Program-made: the position numbers and the translations under genes | Notes under the pieces: generated by a model | Seen by the model: the letters and a program-made list of their open reading frames with translations, nothing else | Told to the model about the DNA's origin: nothing | Databases searched by the model: none | Assembly (NCBI GenBank): GCA_947629675.1 | Contig: CANREM010000001.1 | Coordinates: 62,001-126,000 of the forward strand | Origin: an uncultured Clostridia bacterium | Lineage (GTDB): Bacteria; Bacillota; Clostridia; Christensenellales; Borkfalkiaceae | Reading direction: 5' to 3' | DNA: 64,000 nucleotides | Part shown: in pieces, positions 1-10,914 of the stretch | How positions within the stretch are numbered: position 1 is the first letter of the stretch | Layout of the letters: each line of letters begins with the position of its first letter

Positions 1-486
1 GGGCTGTATCTCTTTGCGAGGCCCCTTGCGGGCATCCTCTATCCCGCCCTCCCGGAGGGGGACCGCGCCGTCCTTGTTTCCCTCATCAAAACGGTCTCCG
101 TCTCCGCCGCAACGCTCGCGGGCGTGGAGACGCTTGCAGCCACGCTCACGGGCATGGGTAGGGCGAAATACGCCGCCGTCTCCATGCTCACCGCCGTCAC
201 CGCAAAATTTTTGCTGCAATTTCTGCTCGTCGGGAGTGCGCGCTACTCCATTCTCGGCGCGGCCGCGGCCGCAAATATCTGCTATTTGATTGCTTTTTCC
301 CTCGATTTGTTCTATACTGTAAAAAAAGACAGGACGGGAAAGAGAGATGATAGCGATCGTAGGGATCGGCGTAGAAGAGGGAGATCTCACCGCGAAGGCA
401 CTCGAAACGCTGGGAGCGGCGGACAGAGTGTTTGTGCGGACAGCGTCGTGTGCAAAAAATCTGGAGCTTGCGGGCATTCCGTTTGA
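1..486 (+). CDS. Polysaccharide flippase (SpoVB/YabM-like, MATE-fold), 3' end only
   Basis: The reading frame is open from the first base of the window. It encodes hydrophobic helices typical of the last transmembrane segments of the MurJ/SpoVB/YabM oligosaccharide flippase family, which moves lipid-linked glycans across the membrane. The frame stays open to a stop at 484-486, running 140 nt into mazG. The last 50 or so residues (about position 320 onward) are Arg/Gly-rich and clearly a shadow of the mazG coding sequence, so the native C-terminus is probably near 330 and the stop has been lost or shifted. The order flippase then mazG matches yabM-yabN of Bacillus, which supports the assignment. 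Without the N-terminus, SpoVB, YabM and MurJ cannot be told apart. Confidence 0.6.
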   Translation, partial: GLYLFARPLAGILYPALPEGDRAVLVSLIKTVSVSAATLAGVETLAATLTGMGRAKYAAVSMLTAVTAKFLLQFLLVGSARYSILGAAAAANICYLIAFSLDLFYTVKKDRTGKRDDSDRRDRRRRGRSHREGTRNAGSGGQSVCADSVVCKKSGACGHSV

Positions 487-1744
487 GACGTTCGACGCGC
501 TCTATGCAAAGAGCCGCACTTACGATACCCTCGCAAAAAATATCGCAAGAGAAGTTCTCTCCGCCGCAAAGACGGGGAGCGTCTGTTACTGTGTGGACGG
601 AGGCACCCTCGAGGACGCCGCCGCCCGCATTTTGCGTACAAAGAAGGGGGTCGTCACCGTCGAAGGGATTTCAAAGGCGGCGCACTTTGCGGCAAGGGCA
701 GCCCTTTCCCGCTACTATGCCGTCTCCGCCTTCGAACTTCAGGAGGGGGAAATGGCTCTTCCCCTCGTCATCTACGATTTGACCGACGACAATGCGGGGG
801 ACGTCAAACTCTTCCTCGCCGAGAAGTACGGCGACGAGGCCCCCTGTATCTACCTTTCGGGGGAGGGGGAGGAGCGCATTCCCCTCTATGAGATGGACAG
901 GAGGAAGTGGCAAGAAGGGTGCGCGCTCGTCCTTTCGGAGGTCCCGCTCCTCGAAAAGCACCGCTTCTCCTTTGAGGACTTCCTCGCCGTCATGCGCCGC
1001 CTGCGCGCCCCCGACGGCTGCCCCTGGGACAGGGTACAGACGCACGAGAGCATCCGCATCAACGCCATCGAGGAGGCATACGAACTCGTGGACGCCATCG
1101 ACAGGAAGGACCCCGACCGCATCTGCGAGGAGGCGGGGGATGTTCTGATGCAGGCCGTCTTTCACACCCTCATGGAGGAGGAAAAAGGGAACTTCACGAT
1201 GGGGGATATGCTCACCCACCTCACGGAAAAGCTCATCACGCGGCACACGCATGTATTCGGGACGGATGCAAGAGCCGCCACGGCGGAGGGCGCGCTCGCC
1301 GTCTGGGACAAAAATAAGATGGCGGAAAAGGGGCAAAAGACCTATTCGGACGCCGTGAACGACGTGCCCGCCTGCTTCCCCGCGCTCCTGCGCGCGCAGA
1401 AGGTCGCAAAGCGCGTGGAAAAGGGCGGCTGGGATGCGGCGACATTCGAAAATTTCGAAAAAAAATTCCGCGAGGAATACGCAGAACTTCGGGCGGCGGT
1501 CGCCGCGGGAGATAAAAGTGCGGCGGAGGAAGAGCTGGGCGACGTCCTCTTCTGTGCGGTGGAACTCGGCCGTGCAGTCGGCGCGGACTGCGAGCTGGCC
1601 CTCCTCGAGACGGTGAAGAAGTGCGCGGCGCGATACACCGCCTACGAGGCCCTTGTCCTTCAAGACGGTAAGGATGTCCACACCCTCTCCGAGGAGGAGA
1701 AAAACGAATATTACAGGCGGGCAAAAGATGCTGCACGAGGTTGA
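347..1744 (+). CDS. mazG: MazG nucleoside triphosphate pyrophosphohydrolase with N-terminal tetrapyrrole-methylase domain (YabN type)
   Basis: 465 aa. Residues 1-200 form a tetrapyrrole (corrin/porphyrin) methylase-like domain beginning with the usual hydrophobic strand and a GIG turn. Residues about 205-330 are the first MazG domain, with the metal-binding pair EEAYE (242-246) and EEAGD (261-265) and the RHTHVFG signature. A second, shorter MazG half follows with EEYAEL and EEELGDVLF. The enzyme hydrolyses (d)NTPs to monophosphates and pyrophosphate and is thought to clean the nucleotide pool. The start at 347 is preceded by AAAGAGAG. Its 3' end overlaps dusB by 17 nt, indicating one transcript. 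The methylase-MazG fusion is the normal Firmicute YabN architecture. Confidence 0.93.
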   Translation: MIAIVGIGVEEGDLTAKALETLGAADRVFVRTASCAKNLELAGIPFETFDALYAKSRTYDTLAKNIAREVLSAAKTGSVCYCVDGGTLEDAAARILRTKKGVVTVEGISKAAHFAARAALSRYYAVSAFELQEGEMALPLVIYDLTDDNAGDVKLFLAEKYGDEAPCIYLSGEGEERIPLYEMDRRKWQEGCALVLSEVPLLEKHRFSFEDFLAVMRRLRAPDGCPWDRVQTHESIRINAIEEAYELVDAIDRKDPDRICEEAGDVLMQAVFHTLMEEEKGNFTMGDMLTHLTEKLITRHTHVFGTDARAATAEGALAVWDKNKMAEKGQKTYSDAVNDVPACFPALLRAQKVAKRVEKGGWDAATFENFEKKFREEYAELRAAVAAGDKSAAEEELGDVLFCAVELGRAVGADCELALLETVKKCAARYTAYEALVLQDGKDVHTLSEEEKNEYYRRAKDAARG

Positions 1745-2669
1745 GATCGCGGGCATGGTATGCCCCAACAACGTCTTTCTTGCCCCCCTTGCGGGGTATA
1801 CCAACTACCCCTTCCGCAAGATGTGCATCTCGCTCGGCGCGGGCCTCACCTTCACGGAGATGGTGAGCGCGAAGGGGCTTTACTATGGCAATGAGGAGAC
1901 AAAACAGCTCCTGTATTGCGGCGAGGAGACCCCCAAGGCCGCCCAGATCTTCGGGAATGACCCCGAGATCATGCGTTGGGCGTGCGAGAGTGAGGAGCTT
2001 TCCCCCTTCGACCTTGTCGATATCAACATGGGTTGCCCGATGCCGAAGATCGTCAAAAACGGCGAGGGAAGTGCCCTGCTTGCGGACATGCCCCTTGCGG
2101 AGAAGGTCATCTCCGCCTGCGCCAAGAGCGGCAAGCGCATCTCCGTGAAGATGCGGACGGGCTTTGGAGACGCACCCTTCGACGCCGCGGAGTTCGCGAA
2201 GATGTGCGAGGGGGCGGGGGCTGCGATGATCACCGTCCACGGAAGGCGGCGGGAACAGATCTATGCGGGGCCTGTGGACTATGCGGCCATTGCCTCCGTC
2301 AAGGCGGCGGTGCATATCCCCGTCATCGCCAACGGCGGCGTCTGGAACGACAAGGACATGAAGAAGATGTTGGAGCGCACGGGAGCGGACGGCGTGATGA
2401 TCGCCCGCGCCGCGATGTATCGCCCCGAGACTTTTTCCGACATCCTGGGCATCGACCCCCCGCCGATGAAGAAGCTCTTCCGGGAACAGCTCTCCCTCAC
2501 GAGGGAGCTTTACGGAGAACATTTCGCCTGCGTGTATATGCGCAAAATGGCGGCCTTTTACATCAAGGGCCGTCCCGGCGCGAACAGGTGGAAAAAACAG
2601 CTCTTCGCTGCCTCGACGACGGAGGAAGTCTCCGCTCTCGCCGAAGAGATCTTCAGGGAAGAGGGCTGA
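1728..2669 (+). CDS. dusB: tRNA-dihydrouridine synthase (DusB family)
   Basis: 313 aa from the ATG at 1728, chosen because the family starts a few residues before the APLAGYTNYPFR strand of the FMN-binding TIM barrel; the longer open frame from 1653 would merely be mazG read in another frame. Family motifs are clear: DINMGCPMPKI with the catalytic Cys, VKMRTGF, the VHGRRREQ FMN/tRNA segment and IANGGVWN. It reduces uridines in the D-loop of tRNA using FMN and NADPH. It overlaps the end of mazG, so translation is probably coupled. Length and motif order are normal. Confidence 0.92.
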   Translation: MLHEVEIAGMVCPNNVFLAPLAGYTNYPFRKMCISLGAGLTFTEMVSAKGLYYGNEETKQLLYCGEETPKAAQIFGNDPEIMRWACESEELSPFDLVDINMGCPMPKIVKNGEGSALLADMPLAEKVISACAKSGKRISVKMRTGFGDAPFDAAEFAKMCEGAGAAMITVHGRRREQIYAGPVDYAAIASVKAAVHIPVIANGGVWNDKDMKKMLERTGADGVMIARAAMYRPETFSDILGIDPPPMKKLFREQLSLTRELYGEHFACVYMRKMAAFYIKGRPGANRWKKQLFAASTTEEVSALAEEIFREEG

Positions 2670-2860
2670 CCGTGTCATTTTGAGCCGACCCCGCCAATAA
2701 GACTTTCCATGGGAGCAACTCTCCGAAGAATCCCGAAGTACGAAGTCCAAAGGGGATACACTCGCCCCTACGGGACTCGGTATGACGTGTTTGACAATGC
2801 GGCTTGTGCCGCGTTTTTTCTTTTTTCCACAAAATTTTTTGTGAAAATTTTCCGCAAATG
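2670..2860. repeat. Intergenic gap with one A-type repeat unit
   Basis: Between dusB and gyrB. From 2672 to 2748 lies a unit of the dispersed family described in the findings: a left end GTCATTTTGAGCC, an AGAATCCC core, and the right end TACGAAGTCC at 2739-2748. The rest is AT-rich and leads into the gyrB promoter. No gene is visible. Confidence 0.6.
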
Positions 2861-2861
2861 T

Positions 2862-2890
2862 TTTACTTTTGTGATTTTATGTGTTATAAT
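2862..2890 (+). promoter_or_regulatory. gyrB promoter
   Basis: TTTACT at 2862-2867, 17-nt spacer, TATAAT at 2885-2890. It is followed by an 80-nt leader that holds a 22-bp alternating pyrimidine-purine tract (2902-2923) and an AT-only stretch (2924-2940), before GGGAGAA and the gyrB ATG. Confidence 0.75.
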
Positions 2891-2954
2891 CAACATAGCC
2901 TCGCGCGCGTGCGCGCGCACATGATATATAATATATATAACGATAAAGTCTTAA

Positions 2955-4883
<1,929 letters not shown>

Positions 4884-5264
4884 ACGCGTATAAGCTGCAC
4901 AATACTTCGTCGTGGCTTCGCGTCATCCTGAGCCGACCAAAAATATACGTAGTCCACGCGAGAAATTCCTCGAAGGATCCTCCGATACGAAGTTCGCTTG
5001 CTTCTACGCGTTTTAACGGAAACCCTTTATCGGGATAATCAACCGCGTTGGTCAACCCGCGTCATGCTGAGCTTGTCGAAGCATCCCGAACTACGAAGTC
5101 CGACAAAAAAAGCCTTCCCCACTTCGGGGGGAAGGTGGCACGGCATCGCCGTGACGGATGAGGGGCACCCTCACCACCGCCTACGGCGGAGCCTCCCCCG
5201 CGGACGGGGGAAGCCTTTCCCATCACCACAAACCTATTCACCGTAATCTTCACAAGGAGAACAT
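4884..5264. repeat. Intergenic mosaic of repeat units between gyrB and gyrA
   Basis: Contains an A-type composite (about 4920-4995, with ACGTAGTCC near 4945 and a variant end TACGAAGTTCG near 4985), a unit of the GTCATGCTGAGCTTGTCGAAGC type ending TACGAAGTCC at 5092-5101, a B-type hairpin (about 5105-5166: A-tract, GCCTTCCCC stem, then a GTGACGGATGAGG tail) and a second GC-rich hairpin (about 5170-5220). No conserved ORF: short open frames here only translate the repeats. The last 20 nt carry the gyrA ribosome site AAGGAGAA. Confidence 0.7.
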
Positions 5265-7913
5265 ATGGCAAAAAGAGAGACAAGCCCCGAGCTTACAGAA
5301 GAATTCAAAAAGACCCTCGAGATGACGAAGATCGTCGATACGGAGGTGAATGACGAGCTGAAACGCTCCTTCATCGCCTATGCGATGGCGGTCAACAAGT
5401 CCCGTGCGATCCCCGATGTGCGCGACGGGTTGAAGCCCGTCCACCGCCGCATCCTCTACGCCATGCACGAGATGGGGCTATACAACGACAAGGCATACCG
5501 CAAGTGCGCGCGTATCGTCGGTGACGTCATGGGTAAATTCCACCCCCACGGCGACAGCTCGGTGTATGACGCTCTCGTGCGTCTTGCACAGGACTTCACG
5601 ATCAATCTTCCCCTTGTAGACGGGCACGGCAACTTCGGCTCGGTGGACGGCGACCCGCCCGCAGCCATGCGTTATACGGAGGCAAGGCTCACAAAGCTCG
5701 CCGCCGAGATGCTCCGCGACCTCGACAAGGAGACGGTGGACTTCTTCCCCAACTTCGACGGCATCGAGATGGAGCCGGCAGTCCTTCCCGCAAGATTCCC
5801 CAACCTTCTCGTGAACGGCTCGGACGGCATCGCCGTGGGCATGGCGACGAACATCCCGCCGCATAATTTGGGCGAAGTCATCGACGGCACGGTGGCCATG
5901 ATCGACAACCCCGACATCACGGTGGACGAACTCATGGACTACATCCCCGCTCCCGATTTCCCCACGGGCGGCGTCATCATGGGAAGGAGCGGCATCCGCA
6001 AGGCATACAGGACGGGGCAGGGGAACATCGTCATCCGCTCCAAGTGCGACATCGAGGAACACGGCACGGGTGCAAACGCCCGTTCCCGCATCGTCGTCAC
6101 GGAGATCCCCTATCAGGTCAACAAGGCCCAGCTCATCATCCAGATCGCCGACATGGTGAAGGATAAGCGCATCGAGGGCATTTCGGATATCCGCGACGAG
6201 AGCGGCAGGGAGGGGCTTCGCATCGTCATCGAGTGTAAAAAGGACGCCAACGCACAGGTGGTCCTCAACACCCTCTTCAAACACACCAACTTGCAGATCT
6301 CGGACGGCATCATCCTCCTCGCCCTCGTCGAGAACGGGACGGAGCCGAAATATCTCAATATCCGCGATATCCTCTACTACTATCTCGAACATCAGAAGGA
6401 GGTCATCGTCCGCAGGACGAAGTTCGATCTCAACAAGACGGAGGAGCGCGCACACATCGTCGCAGGGCTGGTTCTGGCCCTCGCCAACATCGACGAAGTC
6501 ATCCGCATCATCAAGGAATCCAAAGATAAAAACGACGCGACGGCCAAACTTCAGGCCTCCTTCGAACTTTCCGATAAGCAGGCCAACGCTATCTTGGAGA
6601 TGCGCCTTCAGCGTCTCACCTCCCTCGAGGTGGAAAAGCTCCGTGAGGAACTCACCCAGCTCGAGGCGACCATCGCCGACCTCAAGGACATCCTCGCAAA
6701 CGAGAGCCGCGTCACGGCGATCATCAAGGCCGACCTTCTCACTATCAAGGAAAAGTATCCCTCCGAGCGCAAGACGGAGATCTCCGTTGACTACGGCGAC
6801 ATCGAGGACGAGGATCTCATCGATGAGGAGGACGTCGTCATCTCCATGACGCACGGCGGCTACGTGAAGCGCATTCCCCTCACCGAATACAAGGCCCAGC
6901 ACAGGGGCGGCGTGGGCGTCACGGGGCACAAGCCCAAGGAGGAGGACTTCGTGGAGCAGATGTTCGTCTGTTCCACCCACAACAACATCCTCTTCTTCTC
7001 CAACTTCGGCAAGGTCTACGCCATGAAGGGGTACATCATCCCCGAGGCCAACAAACAGGCCCGCGGCAGGGCGATCGTCAACCTTCTGCAACTTGCACAG
7101 GGGGAGAAGATCGCGGCCATCCTTCCCGTCCTCGCCAACGGCACGGGGTACCTCGTGATGGCGACCAAGCGCGGCGTCATTAAAAAGACGGCGACGAGCG
7201 AGTTCGACCGCATCATGAAGAACGGCAAGATCGCCATCAAGATCGCTGAAGGGGACGAACTCATCTCCGTGCAGTTCACGGACGGCAACGGCGAGATCGT
7301 CGTCGCGAGCAAGTCCGGAAAGTGCATCCGCTTCCCCGAGAGCAAGGTCCGCCCGATGGGCAGGACTGCAGTGGGCGTTCGCGCCATGCGACTTAGCGAG
7401 GGGGACGACGCGGTGGATATGATCGTTTTGAAGGAGGGCTGCGAGATCCTCACCGTCTCCGAACTCGGCTACGGAAAACGCTCCGACCCCGCAGAGTACC
7501 GCATCACCTCCCGCGGCGGCAAGGGCATTAAGGCGGGCACCTTCAACGAAAAGACGGGCGCGCTCATCGGCATGAAGCTCGTCTCCGACAGCGACGACGT
7601 CCTTCTCGTCACGAGCGCGGGCATCATCATCAGAATGCACGCAAAGGACATCTCCGTCATCGGAAGAGCTTCCCGCGGCGTGCGCCTCATGAACGTGCGT
7701 GAGGGCATCGTCGCCACCGTCGCCGTCACCGAAATGGACGACGAGGCGGAGGTCACCGCCCCCGAGGAGACCGCAGCGGACCTCACAGAAGAGGAGCTTG
7801 CCGAGGACGCCAAGGAGATGGCGGAAGAGGACGCCGCCGCCGAAGCGGAAGAAGCCGAAGAGGCCGAAGAGACGGACGAGGGCGACAACGAGGGCGAAGA
7901 CGACGCCGACTAA
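5265..7913 (+). CDS. gyrA: DNA gyrase subunit A
   Basis: 882 aa. The winged-helix core has [13 protein letters not shown], the quinolone region [17 protein letters not shown] (Asp97, Ser98 and Asp102 correspond to E. coli 82, 83 and 87, all wild-type-like) and the catalytic Tyr137 in [10 protein letters not shown]. The C-terminal beta-pinwheel begins with a degenerate GyrA box QHRGGVG where QRRGGRG is usual. It ends in a tail of about 55 residues made almost wholly of Glu, Asp and Ala. Acidic gyrA tails are known to tune DNA wrapping in E. coli; this one is longer than usual. AAGGAGAACAT precedes the ATG. A Rho-independent terminator lies 90 nt downstream. Confidence 0.97.
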   Translation: MAKRETSPELTEEFKKTLEMTKIVDTEVNDELKRSFIAYAMAVNKSRAIPDVRDGLKPVHRRILYAMHEMGLYNDKAYRKCARIVGDVMGKFHPHGDSSVYDALVRLAQDFTINLPLVDGHGNFGSVDGDPPAAMRYTEARLTKLAAEMLRDLDKETVDFFPNFDGIEMEPAVLPARFPNLLVNGSDGIAVGMATNIPPHNLGEVIDGTVAMIDNPDITVDELMDYIPAPDFPTGGVIMGRSGIRKAYRTGQGNIVIRSKCDIEEHGTGANARSRIVVTEIPYQVNKAQLIIQIADMVKDKRIEGISDIRDESGREGLRIVIECKKDANAQVVLNTLFKHTNLQISDGIILLALVENGTEPKYLNIRDILYYYLEHQKEVIVRRTKFDLNKTEERAHIVAGLVLALANIDEVIRIIKESKDKNDATAKLQASFELSDKQANAILEMRLQRLTSLEVEKLREELTQLEATIADLKDILANESRVTAIIKADLLTIKEKYPSERKTEISVDYGDIEDEDLIDEEDVVISMTHGGYVKRIPLTEYKAQHRGGVGVTGHKPKEEDFVEQMFVCSTHNNILFFSNFGKVYAMKGYIIPEANKQARGRAIVNLLQLAQGEKIAAILPVLANGTGYLVMATKRGVIKKTATSEFDRIMKNGKIAIKIAEGDELISVQFTDGNGEIVVASKSGKCIRFPESKVRPMGRTAVGVRAMRLSEGDDAVDMIVLKEGCEILTVSELGYGKRSDPAEYRITSRGGKGIKAGTFNEKTGALIGMKLVSDSDDVLLVTSAGIIIRMHAKDISVIGRASRGVRLMNVREGIVATVAVTEMDDEAEVTAPEETAADLTEEELAEDAKEMAEEDAAAEAEEAEEAEETDEGDNEGEDDAD

Positions 7914-8004
7914 CCGTGTCATTCCGAGCGAAGCGAGAGAATCCCCTTATACGAAGTCCGTTGGGTAAACGAGTCTCAGAGCCAATTCCCCCATACCATG
8001 TCCG

Positions 8005-8032
8005 AAAGCCTTCCCCAAGCGGAAGGCTTTTT
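8005..8032 (+). terminator. Rho-independent terminator of gyrA
   Basis: Inverted repeat AAAGCCTTCC (8005-8014) / GGAAGGCTTT (8021-8030) with a 6-nt loop and a T run ending at 8032. Confidence 0.75.
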
Positions 8033-8230
8033 GTATCCGCGTCATCTTGAGGCGCAGCCGAAGGATCCCGAAACACGAAGTCCAAAAAAGCTCCTCCCAT
8101 GGGAGGAGCTGTCACTTTAGTGACTGAGGTGGGGAACTCTAATTACGTCACCCTGAGCGGTGTCGAAGGGTGTCCACATTATAAAAAAGTGATGCTTCGA
8201 CACGCGCATGCGCGCGGCTCAGCATGACGA
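8033..8230. repeat. Intergenic repeat cluster downstream of gyrA
   Basis: Three units in a row: A-type from about 8038 ending CACGAAGTCC (8074-8083); B-type hairpin 8091-8137 (A-run, CTCCTCCC/GGGAGGAG stem, TGTCAC...GTGACTGAGG tail); and an inverted pair 8143-8226 with GTCACCCTGAGCGG...GTCGAAGG facing GATGCTTCGACACG...CTCAGCATGACG. Another A-type unit sits before the terminator (about 7917-7959). Confidence 0.65.
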
Positions 8231-8319
8231 TTTAGAACATTCCTATTCCCAATTACTTGCCCATCCCCCGCATCACTTTTCCCTCACAAAATTCTTTCCC
8301 ACAATTTTCCGAAAAGGTA

Positions 8320-8348
8320 TTTACGCGGAAGGTGTTTTCGGGTATAAT
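8320..8348 (+). promoter_or_regulatory. Promoter of the phosphotransferase-like gene, ATG 6 nt after the -10 box
   Basis: TTTACG (8320-8325), 17-nt spacer, TATAAT (8343-8348). An in-frame ATG at 8355 begins exactly 7 nt after the -10 box, the position expected for +1, so a leaderless mRNA is possible; a second in-frame ATG with a ribosome site lies at 8394. Confidence 0.75.
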
Positions 8349-8393
8349 ACGAATATGGCAAGCGGCAAACCGCCCTTCGCCAAGGGGGGAATT

Positions 8394-9137
8394 ATGGAAC
8401 TCATTCACGAGAGTACGGGTAAAAAACTCTACCGTGACGGCAACCGTCTCATCAAGTCCTTCGACGAGACGATGTTCTCCAAGGCGGATATTCTGAACGA
8501 AGCATTAAACCAGGCACGCGTTGAGGCGACCTCCCTCCATATCCCCAAAGTCCTCGAGGTCTCGGTCATCGGCGGGAAATGGTCGCTCACATGGGAGTTT
8601 ATCGAGGGCGAAACGCTCGAAGAACTCATGCAAAAGCATCTCGAAAAGCTGGACGAATATCTCGAGTTTTTCGTCGATCTTCAGATCCGCATGAGCAAGG
8701 AAAAGGTGCCGCTTCTCGGTCATCTTCGCGACAAGATGCACGCCAAAATTTCGGCAAGTTCCTTCCCCGCGACGGTTCGTTACGACTTGCACGTCCGCCT
8801 CGACGGCCTTCCCCGCCACAAGAAGCTCTGCCACGGCGATTTCCAGCCGAGCAACGTCATCATCACAAAGGACGGCACGCCGTACATCATCGACTGGTCG
8901 CACGCCACGCAGGGCAACGGCTCTGCGGACGCCGCCCGCACCTACCTCATCTTCAAGCTGCAGGGCAAAGATAAGCTCGCCGAGCAATACCTCAAGCTCT
9001 ACTGCGAAAAGACGGAGACCGCCATCCACTATGTGCAGCGCATCCTTCCCATCGTCGCCTGCTCGCAGTCGGTGAAAAAGAAGCCCGAGGAGCAAGAGTT
9101 CCTTGCGAAGTGGGTGAACGTCGTCGATTGGTCATAA
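8394..9137 (+). CDS. Aminoglycoside-phosphotransferase/choline-kinase-fold protein
   Basis: 247 aa from the ATG at 8394, which has AAGGGGGGA 4 nt upstream; a 13-residue longer form could start at 8355 as a leaderless mRNA. The kinase fold is shown by the Brenner-type motif LCHGDFQPSNVI (catalytic Asp and Asn) followed by YIIDWSHAT, which replaces the usual IDWE/DFG metal-binding motif, and by an N-lobe with GNRLIKSF and WEFIEGETLEEL. It probably phosphorylates a small hydroxylated molecule, but the substrate cannot be read from the sequence. It is not a recognised resistance gene; chromosomal homologues of this type are common in Clostridia. The gene stands alone between its own promoter and terminator. 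Confidence 0.75.
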   Translation: MELIHESTGKKLYRDGNRLIKSFDETMFSKADILNEALNQARVEATSLHIPKVLEVSVIGGKWSLTWEFIEGETLEELMQKHLEKLDEYLEFFVDLQIRMSKEKVPLLGHLRDKMHAKISASSFPATVRYDLHVRLDGLPRHKKLCHGDFQPSNVIITKDGTPYIIDWSHATQGNGSADAARTYLIFKLQGKDKLAEQYLKLYCEKTETAIHYVQRILPIVACSQSVKKKPEEQEFLAKWVNVVDWS

Positions 9138-9150
9138 GCTTATAAAAAAC

Positions 9151-9183
9151 GGCCTACCCTCGGACATGGGTAGGCCATTTTTT
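9151..9183 (+). terminator. Rho-independent terminator
   Basis: GGCCTACCC (9151-9159) / GGGTAGGCC (9168-9176) with an 8-nt loop, then ATTTTTTAT. The loop carries the over-represented word GGACATGGGTA. Confidence 0.85.
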
Positions 9184-9402
9184 ATGAGATTTCATTAAAC
9201 GAATCGCATATAGGCTACGCGATACTTCGTCGGGTAACCGCGTCATCCTGCCCCGCGCGCACTATTGTCTACTAAGCGCGGCACGAGGGGCAAAGCCCCG
9301 AAGTAGCCGAATTGCAATTACGCAGTCCTCGCGAGAAAGTCCTCGAAGCATCCCCTAAAACGTAAGTCCGCGTTTTCATCCTCGGGATTCTTCGGCTTCG
9401 CC
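9184..9402. repeat. Intergenic C-type and A-type repeat units
   Basis: A C-type unit at about 9246-9310 (CCCCGCGCGCAC...GCGCGGCACGAGG with GGGGCAAAGCCCC beside it) is followed by an A composite 9318-9370 (ACGCAGTCC, CGCGAGA, CTCGAAGCATCCC, ACGTAAGTCCG) and by an inverted copy of the GTCATTCTGAGG arm (9380-9412). No gene. Confidence 0.55.
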
Positions 9403-9693
9403 TCAGAATGACGCGTTTTCCTCTTTTACACCGCCGCTTTCGCGCCAATATTCGGAGAGCCGGTCGTGATATTCCTCTTCCGTGATCTCACCCTGTTCCA
9501 CAAGAAAATACAAATAAGCGGAGAGGGCACCGTCCTTCGAGGTCGCGCTCATGTAGACATCCCCGTCCGCATACGCGCCCTCCGCGGGGCGGTAGCCAAA
9601 GAGAATGCACTGCTCCGTGTATCCTTTCGGCGTTTGAAAGATGAGTCCGCCCGAAAAAAATTCTCCCTCCGCCATGGCTGCAACATTTTTCAC
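9403..9693 (-). CDS. Small hypothetical protein with SHOCT-like tail
   Basis: 96 aa if started at the GTG at 9693 (ATG alternative at 9675). I do not recognise a family over the full length. The last third, LVEQGEITEEEYHDRLSEYW, resembles the SHOCT-type short helical oligomerisation motif. The front half is beta-rich with several aromatic residues and no signal peptide. No good ribosome site is seen before either start. It sits alone on the minus strand beside the cysteine desulfurase gene. The amino-acid composition looks like a real protein, unlike the overlapping frames, but support is moderate. Confidence 0.45.
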   Translation of the reverse strand: MKNVAAMAEGEFFSGGLIFQTPKGYTEQCILFGYRPAEGAYADGDVYMSATSKDGALSAYLYFLVEQGEITEEEYHDRLSEYWRESGGVKEENASF

Positions 9694-9753
9694 CTATAAA
9701 ACGTTTGAAAACGCAGCTTTGTGACATTCAATAAAAGATTTTCAAAAATATTT

Positions 9754-10848
9754 TTATTCTTTCAAACATTCTACGACGGTCTTTGCCGCGAAGATGACCT
9801 CCTCCTCCGTGTTGGAAGGTCCGAAGGAGAACCGCACGCCTTTTTTTGCCTCCGCTTCCGTTCTCCCCATCGCCGTCAAGACGTGGGACGGAAGGGCGGC
9901 GTGCGCGGAACAGGCGGCACCTCCCGAAGCGGCGACGCCGTGAAGATCAAGAAGGGAGAGGGCGGCCTCGCCCCCGTTTTCAAAGGTGAGGTGCGAGATG
10001 TTGGGGGCGCGCATCTCCCCGTCTACGCGCACGTTCTCTTTCAGAGAGGAGAGGACGATCTCTTCGAAGATCGCGCGAAGACGCCCCGTGTGTGCGCAAA
10101 ATTCCTCGCGGCGGTTTTGCGTAAGTTCGAGTGCCTTTGCAAACCCCACGATGGCGGGCACATTCAAAGTGCCCCCGCGGAGCCGTCTCTCCTGTTCGCC
10201 GCCCACGATGAGGGGTCTGATCTTCACTCCTTTTTTGACGATGAGCGCGCCTACTCCCTTCGGCCCGCCCACCTTGTGTCCGCTCAGAGAGATCGCGTCG
10301 CAAAAGGAGGCAAGTTTCTTCAGATCCTGGCTGCACGCGGCCTGCACGCAGTCGCAAAAGAAGGCCGCATTCAAGGCATGGGTGGCCCGTGCAAGCTCTT
10401 CAATGGGTTGAACGCATCCCGTCTCATTGTTGACGGCCATGACCGCAACAAGGCCAACATCTTCGGACATGGTACGCCCCAAATGCGCCTTTGTGACGAT
10501 GCCGTCCTCGCCCACGGGACAGGTGTAGATCTTTCCGCCGCGAAGAGGGGCAGCCTCCCTCACCGCCGCATGTTCGATGGGGGAGAGGACGAGCGCGCCC
10601 TCCCCGATCGAGCGGACTGCCCAATTGTCCGCCTCCGTCCCGCCCGAAGTGAAGTACACTTCCGCGGGCGAAACGCCTAAAATGTTTGCGATGCGGTCGC
10701 GCGCATCCGTAACAAAAGCGGCCGCACGCCTTCCGAAGGCGTGAAGGGAATCGGGGTTGCCGAAGTCGTTTAGGTAGACCCTCTTCATCTCCTCAAAAAC
10801 TTCGGGATAGATGGGCGTCGTCGCCGCATGATCGAGATAGACGTTCAT
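9754..10848 (-). CDS. Cysteine desulfurase (NifS/IscS class V aminotransferase family)
   Basis: 364 aa from the ATG at 10848; the frame is open further upstream, but the family begins at the YLDHAATTP strand right after this Met. PLP-binding Lys is in SLSGHKVGGPKG (Lys192), the SGGTEADN motif is at 68-75, and the catalytic Cys is Cys313 in SGGAACSAH. It removes sulfur from cysteine as a persulfide for FeS clusters or thionucleosides. No iscU or thiI is adjacent; mnmA, a typical client, is 38 kb away. The -10 box ends 6 nt before the ATG, so the mRNA is probably leaderless. Confidence 0.9.
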   Translation of the reverse strand: MNVYLDHAATTPIYPEVFEEMKRVYLNDFGNPDSLHAFGRRAAAFVTDARDRIANILGVSPAEVYFTSGGTEADNWAVRSIGEGALVLSPIEHAAVREAAPLRGGKIYTCPVGEDGIVTKAHLGRTMSEDVGLVAVMAVNNETGCVQPIEELARATHALNAAFFCDCVQAACSQDLKKLASFCDAISLSGHKVGGPKGVGALIVKKGVKIRPLIVGGEQERRLRGGTLNVPAIVGFAKALELTQNRREEFCAHTGRLRAIFEEIVLSSLKENVRVDGEMRAPNISHLTFENGGEAALSLLDLHGVAASGGAACSAHAALPSHVLTAMGRTEAEAKKGVRFSFGPSNTEEEVIFAAKTVVECLKE

Positions 10849-10854
10849 ACCGCT

Positions 10855-10883
10855 ATTATACCTTCCCCCCTCGCAAAAGTCAA
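10855..10883 (-). promoter_or_regulatory. Promoter of cysteine desulfurase gene (leaderless geometry)
   Basis: On the minus strand TTGACT (10883-10878), 17-nt spacer, TATAAT (10860-10855), then 6 nt and the ATG at 10848. The predicted +1 coincides with the A of ATG, and no ribosome site fits between. Confidence 0.8.
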
Positions 10884-10914
10884 GCTCTCCCCAATCGTCA
10901 GCCGAGAGGGGAGC

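Noticed and set aside
4998-5246. Short open frames in intergenic gaps (for example with MLSLSKH or HGIAVTDEG)
   Set aside because: They are translations of the dispersed repeats, recur in different frames and orientations, and have no ribosome sites.
5478-7922. An 814-codon open frame antisense to gyrA, and similar long antisense frames opposite ppdK, the lipoproteins and gyrB
   Set aside because: Strong G/C bias at third positions removes stops on the other strand. The translations are Val/Asp/Gly-rich with no motif, while the sense strands encode complete known proteins.
8394-9137. Aminoglycoside resistance gene
   Set aside because: Only the general kinase fold motifs match; no specific resistance family signature or mobile context is present.
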